Positions 16,544-27,130 of a stretch of DNA of 52,631 bases are shown here, piece by piece. Each line of letters opens with the position of its first letter. Position 1 is the stretch's first letter. The translations under genes were made by a program, and so were the position numbers. A model generated the notes under the pieces. The model was not told the DNA's origin. It searched no databases and saw nothing but the letters and a program-made list of their open reading frames with translations. The DNA is from an uncultured Synechococcus sp. (GTDB lineage Bacteria > Cyanobacteriota > Cyanobacteriia > PCC-6307 > Cyanobiaceae), in contig CAJXSQ010000002.1 in assembly GCA_913061215.1 (NCBI GenBank), positions 1-52,631 of the forward strand. The letters are read 5' to 3'.

Positions 16544-17446
16544 ATGTCGAAGCGTCACCCGGTCGTGTCGGTCACCGGTTCCTCCGGCGCGGGAACCAGC
16601 ACCGTGAAGCGCGCCTTCGAGCACATCTTCAAGCGCGAAGGCATCACCCCGGCCGTGGTGGAGGGCGACAGCTACCACCGCTACGAGCGTGGCCCGATGA
16701 AGGAGGCCATGGCCGCCGCCCTGGCCAAGGGCGAGAACTTCAGCCACTTCGGCCCTGAGGCCAACCTGTTCGACAAGCTCGAGCAGCTGTTCCGCAGCTA
16801 CGGCGAGACCGGCACCGGCGAGAAGCGCTACTACCTGCACTCCGTGGAGGAGGCCGCCGAGCACAACGCCCGCCTCGGCACCAACCTCGAGCCCGGCCAG
16901 TTCACCCCCTGGGAACCCATCCCCGCTGGCACCGACCTGCTCTTCTACGAAGGCCTGCACGGCGGCGTGAAGGGTGACGGCTACGACGTGGCCGGCCTGG
17001 CCGACCTGCTGGTGGGCGTGGTGCCGATCGTGAACCTGGAGTGGATCCAGAAGATCGCCCGCGACAACAAGGAGCGCGGCTACTCGGCTGAGGCCACCGT
17101 GGACACGATCCTGCGCCGCATGCCGGATTACATCAACCACATCTGCCCGCAGTTCAGCCAGACGGACATCAACTTCCAGCGTGTCCCCACCGTGGACACC
17201 TCGAACCCGTTCATGATCCGCGACATCCCCACCCCGGATGAATCGTTTGTGATCATTCACTTCCGCAAGGGTGCCCGCGAGAAGTGGGGGATCGACTTCA
17301 CCTACCTGCTCGACATGATCCACGATTCGTTCATGTCCAGCCCCACCTCGATCGTGGTGAACGGCGGCAAGATGGGCTTCGCCATGGAGCTGATCCTCAC
17401 ACCGATCATTCACCGCATGATCGAGGAGAAGAAGACGCTGGCCTGA
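16544..17446 (+). CDS. prk: Phosphoribulokinase, proteobacterial type
   Basis: A 300-residue PRK that makes ribulose-1,5-bisphosphate from ribulose 5-phosphate with ATP, the committed Calvin cycle step. The P-loop region is VTGSSGAGTSTVKRAF (about residues 10-25), and EGDSYHRYER (about 40-49) is typical of the octameric proteobacterial class, as are FSHFGPEANLFDKLE and PQFSQTDINFQRVPTVDTSNPF. The Cys pair used for CP12/thioredoxin regulation in plant and beta-cyanobacterial PRK is not apparent near the P-loop. Alpha-cyanobacteria carry this PRK form. It is one of the better clues to the lineage. Confidence 0.93.
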   Translation: MSKRHPVVSVTGSSGAGTSTVKRAFEHIFKREGITPAVVEGDSYHRYERGPMKEAMAAALAKGENFSHFGPEANLFDKLEQLFRSYGETGTGEKRYYLHSVEEAAEHNARLGTNLEPGQFTPWEPIPAGTDLLFYEGLHGGVKGDGYDVAGLADLLVGVVPIVNLEWIQKIARDNKERGYSAEATVDTILRRMPDYINHICPQFSQTDINFQRVPTVDTSNPFMIRDIPTPDESFVIIHFRKGAREKWGIDFTYLLDMIHDSFMSSPTSIVVNGGKMGFAMELILTPIIHRMIEEKKTLA

Positions 17447-17582
17447 GCCTGCGCTGCAACTAGGCTGGGGCGCAGCTGGCGGACATGGTCCTCCCATCTC
17501 GGTTGCACCTCAGCCCGATCGCACCGGGACGCCCCGGCGCCTCAACCCACCGGCCTCCCCATCCTTTGAGATCCGGGGGGCG

Positions 17583-17864
17583 GTGGGTTCTCCTGTACAG
17601 GGCTCAACGCCGCAACCACGCTGGGATCGGATCAACAGCGCTGAGGTGATCGCCCAGGCCCGCAGGATCTACTTCACGTATCTGGAGCGCACCGGATTGG
17701 CGCACGATCCGCTCGGCATCGTGATCAGCCAGCCGCACACCGGCCAGGGCCGGGTGGTGTTCGAGCTGCCGGTGCTGCTCCCCGATGAGCAGTTCATTCC
17801 CCTGGAGCTGGTGCGGGGCCGCCCCGGCCGCAGCCGCTCCTCCCGATCGCCCTATCGCGGCTGA
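17583..17864 (+). CDS. Conserved-looking small protein of unknown function
   Basis: A 93-residue protein from a GTG. The middle looks well structured (VIAQARRIYFTYLERTGLAHDPLGIVIS, then GRVVFELPVLLPDEQFIPLELV), and the end is a basic Arg/Ser tail. I do not recognise a family. It is likely real: it starts after a G-rich ribosome-binding region and its TGA overlaps the ATG of pilD by one base (TGATG), which suggests coupled translation. The 136-base gap upstream to prk contains a short hairpin (CCGGG ACGC CCCGG at about 17525-17538) and no clear gene. Confidence 0.6.
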   Translation: MGSPVQGSTPQPRWDRINSAEVIAQARRIYFTYLERTGLAHDPLGIVISQPHTGQGRVVFELPVLLPDEQFIPLELVRGRPGRSRSSRSPYRG

Positions 17865-18724
17865 TGCTGGATCCGCTCTCCCCTGTCCTCGCCCTCTGGT
17901 CGGCCCTGCTGGGGGCCTGCGTGGGCAGTTTCCTCAATGTGGTGGCCTGGCGCCTGCCACGCCAGGAATCGGTGGTGCACCCGCGCAGCCACTGTCCCCG
18001 CTGCGGATCCAGGCTGGCCTGGTTCGAGAACATCCCGCTGCTCAGCTGGCTGCTGCTGCGGGCGCGCTGCCGCCACTGCGGAGCGGGCATCAGCGGGCGC
18101 TATCCGGCCGTGGAGCTGCTCTGCTCGGGACTGTTTGTGGCGGCGGCGGCCGCGATACCCGCCATCACGGCAACGGGCTCGAGCCTGCCCGGGGCGCCGG
18201 CGCTGCTGGTGCTGATCGGCGGCTGGCTGCTGATCGCCCTGCTGCTGCCGATGGTGCTGATCGATCTGGATCAGCTCTGGCTGCCGGAACCCCTCTGCCG
18301 CTGGGGCGTGCTGCTGGGCCTGCTGATCAGCGCCATCGCTGGCTTCAGCCAGGGCGACGCGCCGGGGCGCAGCCTGCTGCTCTGGCACCTGCTGGCGGCC
18401 AGCGCCGGGCTGCTGGGATTCGAAGCCACCAGTGCCCTGGCACAGAAGCTGCTGGGCAAACCGGCCCTCGGCCTGGGCGACGCCAAACTCGCCGCGCTGC
18501 TGGGGGCCTGGCTCGGCCTCACCGGCCTCGGCCTCAGTGTGGTGCTGGCCGTGTTCTCCGGAGCCCTGTTCGGCCTGCTGGGCCTGATCAGCGGCCGCCT
18601 GCGCCGCGGCCAACCCTTTCCCTTCGGCCCGTTTCTGGCCGGCGGCGGCCTGGCCGTGTGGTGCCTCGGCAATCCCTTCTGGCTGCAACGCCTCAGCCAG
18701 TGGCTGGGATGGAGCGCCCTTTAA
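17864..18724 (+). CDS. pilD: Prepilin peptidase (type IV leader peptidase)
   Basis: A 286-residue polytopic aspartyl protease that cuts and often N-methylates type IV prepilins. The N-terminal methylase-like region has GSFLNVVAWRLPR (about residues 21-33) and the two zinc-binding CxxC pairs CPRC and CRHC. The catalytic Asp residues are in VLIDLDQLWLPE (about 129-140) and GLGDAKLAALLG (about 205-216, the GxGD motif). Seven or eight membrane segments are readable. Starts at the ATG overlapping the previous stop and ends with TAA. Confidence 0.93.
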   Translation: MLDPLSPVLALWSALLGACVGSFLNVVAWRLPRQESVVHPRSHCPRCGSRLAWFENIPLLSWLLLRARCRHCGAGISGRYPAVELLCSGLFVAAAAAIPAITATGSSLPGAPALLVLIGGWLLIALLLPMVLIDLDQLWLPEPLCRWGVLLGLLISAIAGFSQGDAPGRSLLLWHLLAASAGLLGFEATSALAQKLLGKPALGLGDAKLAALLGAWLGLTGLGLSVVLAVFSGALFGLLGLISGRLRRGQPFPFGPFLAGGGLAVWCLGNPFWLQRLSQWLGWSAL

Positions 18725-18759
18725 TGGTCTGACCTGCATCCGCGGACACCGCTGCCTCG

Positions 18760-19631
<872 letters not shown>

Positions 19632-19635
<4 letters not shown>

Positions 19636-20093
19636 ACGGTGGCGGCATGAGCAGCGCACACGGGATCCGCAGCCTGCTGAGCCGGGGCCTGGCCGCCCTG
19701 CTGGCCGCCCTGCTGCTGGCACTACCGGCTTCGCCCGTCTGGGCCGGCCCTGTGGATTGGCAGGAGGTGGCCGCCACCAGCGAGGGACGCCAGTGGTGGG
19801 ATGCGGGCAGCCTGCGGGTGAACCGCAACGGCAACCTCACGGTGCTGAGCCGCTTCCAGCCCGCGCCGCCGGACGACCAGGCCCGCAATCCGGATGGCAG
19901 CGAAGCGCGCCCGCCCGCCAGCGACCTCTACGTGATGGAGATCGATTGCGGCCAGAGCCTCTACCGCGACACCTCGATCAACGGCATTCCCCAGTGGGGC
20001 AGCAGCTGGCAGGCCGCCGGCGGCGATGACCTGATCAGCTCCACGATCAACGCCGTGTGCGCAGCCGGGAACAGCCTGCTGGCAGGCTTCTGA
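19632..20093 (+). CDS. Secreted protein of unknown function
   Basis: A 153-residue protein with a clear signal peptide: a short basic start, a hydrophobic run [19 protein letters not shown] ending in a likely AxA-type site near residue 37. The mature part has [23 protein letters not shown], then [14 protein letters not shown] with a Cys, and a second Cys near the end (NAVCAAG), probably a disulfide. It looks like the small secreted proteins that cyanobacterial genomes call conserved hypothetical; no function is known to me. Coupled to accD by an ATGA overlap. An ATG at 19647 is an alternative start. Confidence 0.7.
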
Positions 20094-20110
20094 AGCCTTC
20101 CCGCGCCGCC

Positions 20111-21220
20111 GTGACCGCAACCCCTTCAACGCAGCGACCCCTCGGCGTGGCCCTGGTGGGCCTGGGCTTCGGCGAGAAGATTCACCTGCCGGCGCTGCGC
20201 GACTGCCCCCTCACCGAGCCGGTGGCTCTCTGGCATCACCGGCCCGAGCGCTTGGAGCAGGCCTGCGCGGCGGCAGAACTGCCGGGCTTCAGTGATTTCG
20301 ATGCGCTGCTGGCCGATCCGCGTGTGGACGCGCTGGTGATCGCCACGCCGCCGGAGCCCCGCTTCGCCCTGGCCCAGGCGGCCATTGCCGCCGGCAAGCA
20401 CCTGCTGCTGGAGAAGCCCGTGGCCCTGGAGACGGCCCAGATCGAGGCCCTGCAACGCCAGGCCCTGGCGGCCGGGGTGACGGTGGCGGTGGATTTTGAA
20501 TACCGGGCCGTACCGGCCTTCATGCAGCTGGCCGCACTGCTGCAGCAGAACGCCGTCGGCACCCCCTGGCTGGTGAAGCTGGACTGGCTGATGGGCAGCC
20601 GCGCCGATGCCAGCCGCCCCTGGAACTGGTATTCCCAGCGAGCGGCCGGCGGCGGCGTGCTCGGATCGCTGGGCACCCATGCCTTCGACACGCTGCACTG
20701 GCTGCTGGGGCCAGCCCGGCAGGTGAGCTGCCTGCGCAGCATGGCGATTCCGCACCGGCCCCTGGCCGACGGCAGCGGACGGCTGGCCGCTGTGGACGCC
20801 GAGGACATCGCTCTGCTGCAACTGGAGCTGGAGACCAGCAGCGGCCGCTGCCTGCCGGCTCAGGTGAGCCTGGCCTCGGTGACCCGGCCCGGGCGGGGCT
20901 ACTGGATCGAGGTGTACGGCAGCGAGGGCACCCTGGTGCTGGGCTCCAGCAACCAGAGCGACTATGTGCATGGCTTCCAGCTCTGGCAATCCCGCGCCGG
21001 CGGGCCGCTGGAGGAGCTGGCCCCGGATCCCCAGCTGGCGTTCGAGCGCACCTGGCCCGATGGGCGCCTGGCACCGGTGCGCCGCCTCACCCAGTGGTGG
21101 GCCGAGGCCGCGCTGGAGGGCCGGCCGATGATCCCCGGCCTGGCGGAAGCCGTGCACAGCCAGGCGATCTGCGATCGGGCCCTGGAGTCGGCGGATGGCG
21201 GAATCCGGCGAGGGATTTAG
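20111..21220 (+). CDS. Gfo/Idh/MocA family oxidoreductase
   Basis: A 369-residue NAD(P)-dependent oxidoreductase. The Rossmann motif [18 protein letters not shown] is at about residues 11-28, the strand [12 protein letters not shown] at about 75-86, and the family signature [10 protein letters not shown] at about 99-108, where the Lys of EKP is catalytic. The C-terminal alpha/beta domain has [21 protein letters not shown] at about 180-200. Family members act on sugars or sugar-derived compounds or reduce biliverdin; the substrate here is unknown. A GTG at 20111 was preferred to the longer open frame, which overlaps the secreted-protein gene. Confidence 0.87.
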   Translation: MTATPSTQRPLGVALVGLGFGEKIHLPALRDCPLTEPVALWHHRPERLEQACAAAELPGFSDFDALLADPRVDALVIATPPEPRFALAQAAIAAGKHLLLEKPVALETAQIEALQRQALAAGVTVAVDFEYRAVPAFMQLAALLQQNAVGTPWLVKLDWLMGSRADASRPWNWYSQRAAGGGVLGSLGTHAFDTLHWLLGPARQVSCLRSMAIPHRPLADGSGRLAAVDAEDIALLQLELETSSGRCLPAQVSLASVTRPGRGYWIEVYGSEGTLVLGSSNQSDYVHGFQLWQSRAGGPLEELAPDPQLAFERTWPDGRLAPVRRLTQWWAEAALEGRPMIPGLAEAVHSQAICDRALESADGGIRRGI

Positions 21221-21236
21221 TCGGAAACGCGCCAGT

Positions 21237-21242
21237 TAGGAT
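21237..21242 (+). promoter_or_regulatory. Possible -10 element TAGGAT before fba
   Basis: TAGGAT ends 28 bases before the aldolase ATG, in the 50-base gap. No matching -35. The gene has its own terminator, so an independent promoter is expected. Confidence 0.35.
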
Positions 21243-21270
21243 CGCCCGCATTCACTCTCCCGGTGTCCCC

Positions 21271-22344
21271 ATGGCGCTCGTCCCGCTTCGGCTGCTGCTC
21301 GATCACGCCGCTGAAAACGGCTACGGCATCCCTGCCTTCAACGTGAACAACCTGGAGCAGGTGCAGTCGATCATGGAGGCGGCCTATGAAACCGACTCCC
21401 CGGTGATCCTGCAGGCCTCCCGCGGTGCCCGCCAGTACGCCGGTGAGAACTTCCTGCGCCACCTGATCCTGGCTGCGGTGGAAACCTATCCGGACATCCC
21501 GGTGGTGATGCACCAGGACCACGGCAACAGCCCCGCCACCTGCTTCGGTGCCGCCGCCAACGGCTTCACCTCGGTGATGATGGACGGCTCGCTGATGGCC
21601 GACGCCAAGACCCCCGCCAGCTACGAGTACAACGTGGCTGTGACCAAGGAAGTGGTGGACGTGGCCCACGCCATCGGCGTGAGCGTGGAAGGTGAGCTGG
21701 GCTGCCTCGGCTCCCTGGAAACCGGCATGGGCGAAGCCGAGGACGGCCACGGTTTCGAGGGCAAGCTCGACCACAGCCAGCTGCTCACCGATCCCGCCGA
21801 AGCCGCCGACTTCGTGGCCAAGACCAAGGTGGATGCCCTGGCCATCGCCATCGGCACCAGCCACGGCGCCTACAAGTTCACCCGCAAGCCCACCGGTGAA
21901 GTGCTGGCCATCAGCCGCATCGCTGAAATCCACAAGGCCATCCCCAACACCCACCTGGTGATGCACGGCTCCTCCTCGGTGCCCCAGGAGTGGCTGGACA
22001 TGATCAACAAGTACGGCGGTGCCATCCCCGAGACCTACGGCGTGCCCGTGGAAGAAATCCAGGAAGGCATCCGCAACGGCGTGCGCAAGGTGAACATCGA
22101 CACCGACAACCGCCTCGCCTTCACCGCCGCTGTGCGTGAAGCCGCCGCCAAGGATCCCGCCAACTTCGACCCCCGCCACTTCAACAAGCCCGCCCGGGCC
22201 TACATGAAGCAGGTGTGCCTGGATCGCTACCAGCAGTTCTGGTGCGCCGGCAACGCCAGCAAGATCAAGCAGCGCGACATCAACTACTACGCCGGTCTGT
22301 ACGCCAAGGGCGAACTCGACCCCAAGACCGCTGTCGCCGCCTGA
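21271..22344 (+). CDS. fba: Class II fructose-1,6-bisphosphate aldolase (CbbA type)
   Basis: A 357-residue zinc-dependent aldolase for glycolysis, gluconeogenesis and the Calvin cycle (fructose and sedoheptulose bisphosphate). Marks: [15 protein letters not shown] at about residues 17-31, [10 protein letters not shown] with the Asp/His metal site at about 78-87, [21 protein letters not shown] at about 143-156, [13 protein letters not shown] at about 193-205, [11 protein letters not shown] at about 232-242, and [12 protein letters not shown] at about 275-286. The open frame extends upstream into the oxidoreductase, but the family start is the ATG at 21271. Confidence 0.96.
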   Translation: MALVPLRLLLDHAAENGYGIPAFNVNNLEQVQSIMEAAYETDSPVILQASRGARQYAGENFLRHLILAAVETYPDIPVVMHQDHGNSPATCFGAAANGFTSVMMDGSLMADAKTPASYEYNVAVTKEVVDVAHAIGVSVEGELGCLGSLETGMGEAEDGHGFEGKLDHSQLLTDPAEAADFVAKTKVDALAIAIGTSHGAYKFTRKPTGEVLAISRIAEIHKAIPNTHLVMHGSSSVPQEWLDMINKYGGAIPETYGVPVEEIQEGIRNGVRKVNIDTDNRLAFTAAVREAAAKDPANFDPRHFNKPARAYMKQVCLDRYQQFWCAGNASKIKQRDINYYAGLYAKGELDPKTAVAA

Positions 22345-22376
22345 TCAGCACCGACTACGGGTTACACACAGATTGC

Positions 22377-22401
22377 AAGGGGCCTGAGGGCCCCTTTTTT
22401 T
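22377..22401 (+). terminator. Rho-independent terminator after fba
   Basis: AAGGGGCC, a TGAG loop, GGCCCC, then seven T residues. The GC-rich 6-bp stem extends by two A-T pairs into the T run. This is the clearest intrinsic terminator in the window and ends the plus-strand unit before the convergent UPF0182 gene. Confidence 0.92.
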
Positions 22402-22429
22402 ATGCCGATTGTTCTGCCACTGCTTCTGC

Positions 22430-25339
22430 TCAAGGCAGCGGTAAGGCGGAGGCCGGATCCGGCAGGGTGAGGGCCTGAGGCCGTGGTTGCGCCGCCACGA
22501 GCTGCTCGAGGGCCTCGTCGAGATTGCGCTCCATCACGAAGCGCCGGCCATCGGTCACCACCACCCGCACCAGCGTGGGCAAGCCGTTGTTGTTGCTCTG
22601 CAGGTAAATCGGCTCCACGTAGAGCAGGCCCTTGCCCACCGGCAGCACCAACAGATTGCCCCGGATCAAGGTGGAACCACCGCGGTTCCACAGGCCGAAC
22701 TGATAGCTGATCGCCGGGTCCTGCTCGATCAGGGCAGACACCTGCTGGGGACCGAGCAACAGCCGCTGCTGCGGGAAGCGGGCCAGCAGCAGCTCGCCGT
22801 AATTGGGAGTGTCGTTGCGGGCCGCCAGCCAGCCCACCATGTTGGCGCGCCGCAGCGGTGTGAACGGCAGCAACAGCACGAACTCCGGGCGCGTCTCCCC
22901 CGGAAGCTGCATCGTCACGTGATACGGCCGCACAGGGGCGTTGCTGTCGCCGTAGATCTCCTGGGGGATGGCCCACACGTCGTCACCGTTGTAGAAGGTG
23001 CGCACGTCGGTGACGTGATACCTGAGCAGCCGCTCGGCCTGCACCTGGAACTGGCTCTGGGGCACCTGAATGTGAGCGAGCAGCTCCGGTGGCATCGCCG
23101 AGAGCGGTTTGAACAGATCGGGGAAGGCCCGCTTCCAGGTGCGCAGCACCGGATCGGTGGGATCGCTCACATACAGCCACACATGGCCGTTGTAGGCATC
23201 CACCACCGCCTTCACCGGATTGCGGAAATAGCGGATGCCGCTGGGGTTGGGATCGGAATAGGGATAGCTGCGGCTCACGGTGAAGCCATCCAGCAGCCAG
23301 TACTGGTGATGGTCGTTCTTGAAGCCCGGCACGTCCTTCACCCGGGCGGTGACCAGATAAGGCTTGCTCTCGAAGCGCAGGAAGGGGGCCAGGGCCGTGA
23401 GCCGCTCGTTCACCTGGCGGCGCATCAACAGGCGCGACTCGGACGTGAGCGAGCCGGTGAACAGCAGCCGCGGTTCACCGAGGTACAGCGCCGCCATCAC
23501 CCGATCGAGCGGCCCATGGATCGGCACCCCCGCCGCACCGTCGTAGTGGGAATAGACGTTGAGATCACCCTCGGGGTAATCGAATTCGCGCACCTGGGTG
23601 GGGGCGATGGCGTAGGGGGCGCGGTCGGAGGCGAAGTAGAGCTTGGGCCGGCCCACCGGCAGCGCCCGCTGGGCCTGGGCATCGCTGATGCCCAGCTGCG
23701 GGATGCCCTGCACCTTGCCGCTGCGGCCCAGGTCCTTCACGAAATAGAGCGGCAGCCCATCGGGGCCGGAGGCATTCACCGTGGACACGGTGAAGCCGTA
23801 GCCATGGGTGAACACCAGGTGGCGGTTGAGCCAGGTGCGGGAGTTCTTGGCCAGGGCGGAGCTGTCGAGCTCGCGGGCGGCGATCAGCACCTGCTGCTTG
23901 CCCTGGCGCTCCGGATCGGCATTGAGCGGATAGCGATCCACCGCCGCCGAAGGGAAGCGGTAGTACAGCCGCAGCTGCTGCAGCTGCCGGTTGGCCTCCA
24001 GCAAGGGGCCGCTGTCCCAGAGGCGCACATTGGCGAGGGTGCCCGGCGCCGCCTTGAGATCCTCCGGGGTGAGCTGCTGGCTCGGAGCCAGGTCCACCTC
24101 GCGCACGGCCTCCAGGCCGAAGGCGCGGCGGGTGGCAGCGATGGTGCGGCGCAGATAGGGGGTTTCCAGCACCAGCTCCCGGGGCTGCACCCACACGCGC
24201 TGCACCACCGGCGCCACCACCCACTCGGCAAACGGCACCAGGGCGGTGGTGGAGAGCAGCGGCAGCAGCACACCGCGCCGCAGCCAGCGCCGCGGGATCG
24301 GCAGCAGCAGACCGATCCCGGTGAACAGCAGCAGCAGCGCCAGAAGCAGGCGCAGCGGCAGGCGCACATGCAGATCCACGAAACCGGCACCGGCGGCCAC
24401 ACCGCTGCCGTGCAGCATCAGATCGAAGGGGGCCAGGGCGTTGCTGAGGGCCGCCATCAAGGCCAGCACCGCCAGCTGGGGCAGCAGCACCCGCTGCTGC
24501 TCGCGGCTGAGGCCCGGAAAACGCAGCTCCGAAAGGCTGTTGCCCTCGCTGAAGGTGAGCCAGAGGCAACCGGCCAGGCCCACCAGGCCCTGCACCAGCA
24601 CCACGCTCACCAGCAGATGCAGCGCCGGCAACCGCAGCACCGTGAAGCTCAGATCAAAGCCGGTGAGGGGGTCGGCTTCGCCGAAAGGCACGGCCAGCAG
24701 GGCGGGCAGCCACAGGCTCCAGCCGCGGGCCACGGCCGTGGCCGAGCCGGCCAGGGCGGCCGCCAGAGCCACCCGCAGGCTCGTGTAGGGCCAGATCAGC
24801 AACAGCGGCAGCAACGCTGCCGCCAGCCCGAGGAACAACCAGGGGGGCAGATCGGCCAGCACTGGAATCCCGGTGATCACATCCCCGCTGAAGGGAGCGG
24901 CGATCAGATCGCTGGCCTGCACCATCAGATAGGTGAGCCCGCCAGCCAGCAGCAGCAACAGCACGGCGAACAGGGTCACCAGCAGCGGCGGGCCGAGGGG
25001 CATCAGGGGATCGGCGGGCAGGGGCTTGCGGGCGGCCTGCTGGCGCAGACGCCAGCAACGCTGCAGCTGCTGCAGCTGCAGTGGAACGCCGAGCCCGAAC
25101 ACCAGCGCAAAGGCCAGCAGCTGCAGCAACCAGCGGCGCAGCACCACCGACTGACTGTTGAACTGGGCAAACCACTGGGCTTCGATCACCAGCCGCGGCA
25201 GCAGCACCAGCAACCCCAGACCGATGGCCAGCCAGCCCAGCCAGCGCAGACCCCGTTGGAGGGCGTTAACGGAAAGCCCCAAGGCGTGAAGCGTGCACAG
25301 GCCGAGGCTAGGCAGCTGCACCAGTGGGTCAAGACGCAA
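22430..25339 (-). CDS. UPF0182 family membrane protein
   Basis: About 969 residues. The N-terminal third has seven or so hydrophobic segments (for example WLGWLAIGLGLLVLLPRLV, LLQLLAFALVFGLGVPL, LLVTLFAVLLLLLAGGLTYL). A large soluble part follows with the UPF0182 look: VQPRELVLETPYLRRTIAATRRAFGL at about 382-407, FTHGYGFTVSTVNASGPDGLPLYFVKDL at about 508-535, YWLLDGFTVSRSYPYS and RYFRNPVKAVVDAYNGHVWLYV further on. Length is normal. The function is unknown. The TTG at 25339 is the longest start; nearby GTG or TTG codons are equally possible. It is divergent from thrC. Confidence 0.88.
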   Translation of the reverse strand: MRLDPLVQLPSLGLCTLHALGLSVNALQRGLRWLGWLAIGLGLLVLLPRLVIEAQWFAQFNSQSVVLRRWLLQLLAFALVFGLGVPLQLQQLQRCWRLRQQAARKPLPADPLMPLGPPLLVTLFAVLLLLLAGGLTYLMVQASDLIAAPFSGDVITGIPVLADLPPWLFLGLAAALLPLLLIWPYTSLRVALAAALAGSATAVARGWSLWLPALLAVPFGEADPLTGFDLSFTVLRLPALHLLVSVVLVQGLVGLAGCLWLTFSEGNSLSELRFPGLSREQQRVLLPQLAVLALMAALSNALAPFDLMLHGSGVAAGAGFVDLHVRLPLRLLLALLLLFTGIGLLLPIPRRWLRRGVLLPLLSTTALVPFAEWVVAPVVQRVWVQPRELVLETPYLRRTIAATRRAFGLEAVREVDLAPSQQLTPEDLKAAPGTLANVRLWDSGPLLEANRQLQQLRLYYRFPSAAVDRYPLNADPERQGKQQVLIAARELDSSALAKNSRTWLNRHLVFTHGYGFTVSTVNASGPDGLPLYFVKDLGRSGKVQGIPQLGISDAQAQRALPVGRPKLYFASDRAPYAIAPTQVREFDYPEGDLNVYSHYDGAAGVPIHGPLDRVMAALYLGEPRLLFTGSLTSESRLLMRRQVNERLTALAPFLRFESKPYLVTARVKDVPGFKNDHHQYWLLDGFTVSRSYPYSDPNPSGIRYFRNPVKAVVDAYNGHVWLYVSDPTDPVLRTWKRAFPDLFKPLSAMPPELLAHIQVPQSQFQVQAERLLRYHVTDVRTFYNGDDVWAIPQEIYGDSNAPVRPYHVTMQLPGETRPEFVLLLPFTPLRRANMVGWLAARNDTPNYGELLLARFPQQRLLLGPQQVSALIEQDPAISYQFGLWNRGGSTLIRGNLLVLPVGKGLLYVEPIYLQSNNNGLPTLVRVVVTDGRRFVMERNLDEALEQLVAAQPRPQALTLPDPASALPLP

Positions 25340-25438
25340 CGGACGGCCAGGATCAAGCGAAGAAATACCCGACCTCAGAGATCGGCTTTGATTCGACCAG
25401 GCAAATGGCGCTGCTAGCTTCCTTTCACCTCAACCGGT

Positions 25439-26725
25439 GTGATCGTGACGGCCACCCTCTCCCGCTCCACCCTGGGCCCCACCTTCACGGGTCTGAAGTG
25501 CAAGGAATGCGGCCAGCCCTACGAAGCCGGCGCCCGCCACGTGTGCGAGGACGTGTGCTTCGGGCCGCTGGAGGTGGTTTACGACTACGAAGCGATCAAG
25601 AGCCGCGTCAGCCGCGCCACGATCGAAGCCGGGCCTGCCTCGATCTGGCGCTACCGCGACTTCCTGCCGATCGAAGGTGATCCCATTGATGTGGGCACGG
25701 GCTTCACGCCGCTGCTCAAGGCCGACAACCTGGCCAAGCGGCTTGGCCTCAAGAGCCTCTACATCAAGAACGACGGCGTGAACATGCCGACGCTCTCCTT
25801 CAAGGACCGGGTGGTGAGCGTGGCCCTCACCCGCGCCCGGGAGCTCGGCTTCAAGACGGTGAGCTGCGCCTCCACCGGCAACCTGGCCAATTCCACCGCC
25901 GCCATCGCCGCCCACGCCGGCCTCGACTGCTGCGTGTTCATCCCCAGCGACCTGGAGCTGGGCAAGGTGCTGGGCACCCTGATCTACAACCCCACCCTGA
26001 TGGCGGTGAAGGGCAACTACGACCAGGTGAACCGCCTGTGTTCGGAAGTGGCCAACACCTACGGCTGGGGCTTCGTGAACATCAACCTGCGCCCCTACTA
26101 CTCCGAGGGCTCCAAGACCCTCGGCTATGAGGTGATCGAGCAGCTGGGCTGGGAACTGCCCGACCACATCGTGGCGCCGCTGGCCTCCGGCTCCCTGTTC
26201 ACCAAGATCCGCAAGGGCTTCGATGAATTCATCAAGTGCGGCCTGGTGGATGAGAAGGCCGTGCGCTTCAGCGGCGCCCAGGCCGAGGGCTGCAACCCGA
26301 TCGCCACAGCCTTCCGCGAAGGCCGCGACTTCATCACCCCGGTGAAGCCCAGCACCATCGCCAAGTCGATCGCCATCGGTAACCCCGCCGATGGCCCCTA
26401 CGCCATCGACATCGCCAACCGCACCGGCGGCAGCATCGCCGATGTGACCGATGCCGAGATCGTGGACGGCATCAAACTGCTGGCCGAAACCGAGGGTGTG
26501 TTCACCGAAACCGCCGGCGGCACCACGATCGCGGTGCTCAAGAAGCTGGTGGAGCAGGGCAAGATCAACCCTGAAGAGCGCACCGTGGCCTACATCACCG
26601 GCAACGGCCTCAAGACCACCGAGGCCGTGGTGGATGCCATCGGCAAGCCCTACACGATCGAAGCTCAGCTCGACAGCTTCAACGCCGCCTGGCAGCAAGC
26701 CCAGGCTGATCACGGCCAGGCCTGA
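25439..26725 (+). CDS. thrC: Threonine synthase
   Basis: A 428-residue PLP enzyme that makes threonine from O-phosphohomoserine. An N-terminal zinc-ribbon-like piece is present ([10 protein letters not shown] and [16 protein letters not shown], about residues 19-50). The PLP Lys is in [12 protein letters not shown] at about 117-128, [13 protein letters not shown] at about 141-153 is the phosphate-binding Ser/Gly/Asn loop region, and the catalytic-domain end [14 protein letters not shown] is at about 359-372. Starts at GTG 25439 or GTG 25445. A possible -10 (TAGCTT, 25415-25420) fits the second start a little better. A MoaD-like gene follows 41 bases later. Confidence 0.95.
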   Translation: MIVTATLSRSTLGPTFTGLKCKECGQPYEAGARHVCEDVCFGPLEVVYDYEAIKSRVSRATIEAGPASIWRYRDFLPIEGDPIDVGTGFTPLLKADNLAKRLGLKSLYIKNDGVNMPTLSFKDRVVSVALTRARELGFKTVSCASTGNLANSTAAIAAHAGLDCCVFIPSDLELGKVLGTLIYNPTLMAVKGNYDQVNRLCSEVANTYGWGFVNINLRPYYSEGSKTLGYEVIEQLGWELPDHIVAPLASGSLFTKIRKGFDEFIKCGLVDEKAVRFSGAQAEGCNPIATAFREGRDFITPVKPSTIAKSIAIGNPADGPYAIDIANRTGGSIADVTDAEIVDGIKLLAETEGVFTETAGGTTIAVLKKLVEQGKINPEERTVAYITGNGLKTTEAVVDAIGKPYTIEAQLDSFNAAWQQAQADHGQA

Positions 26726-26766
26726 TCCCCAAAGCCCACAACCCTTCCCTTTCACCCCCACCATCC

Positions 26767-27042
26767 ATGGCCGTTCAGGTTCTGATCCCCACCCCCCTGC
26801 AGAAGTTCACCAACGACGAGGCCAGCGTTGCGCTGGAGGCCAGCAGCGTGGATGCCCTGGTTGACGCCCTGGACGCCCGCTACCCCGGCCTCAAGGGTCG
26901 CCTGTGCGATGAGGCCGGCAAGCTGCGCCGCTTCCTCAACGTGTATGTGAACAGCGAGGACATCCGCTTCCTCGACAACCAGGCCACCGCCCTCAAGGAC
27001 GGCGATGAGGTGAGCATCGTTCCCGCCGTGGCCGGTGGTTGA
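26767..27042 (+). CDS. MoaD/ThiS-family ubiquitin-like sulfur carrier
   Basis: A 91-residue beta-grasp protein ending in a Gly-Gly (VPAVAGG), the C-terminus that E1-like enzymes adenylate and load with sulfur. The [28 protein letters not shown] middle and the [14 protein letters not shown] end match MoaD/ThiS/CysO-like proteins. It lies directly downstream of thrC, with a pyrimidine-rich leader and no strong ribosome binding site. No moa or thi gene is beside it, so a role in amino-acid sulfur transfer (as for CysO) is possible but unproven. Confidence 0.85.
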   Translation: MAVQVLIPTPLQKFTNDEASVALEASSVDALVDALDARYPGLKGRLCDEAGKLRRFLNVYVNSEDIRFLDNQATALKDGDEVSIVPAVAGG

Positions 27043-27130
27043 GAGGCCGTCGTAGCCGTTCCTGCAGTCGCCAGGCGCGGCGGCTGGCTGAATAGTGTGA
27101 ACCGATCTCACTGCAGGGAGGTGAGGCCCG

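Noticed and set aside
17447-17582. Possible small RNA or terminator in the gap after prk
   Set aside because: Only a 5-bp hairpin without a T run is visible, and no promoter-terminator pair could be shown.
22487-25417. A 976-codon open frame antisense to the UPF0182 gene
   Set aside because: It is rich in His, Gln and Arg and has no family likeness. High GC makes long antisense frames common, and the other strand has a clear family match.
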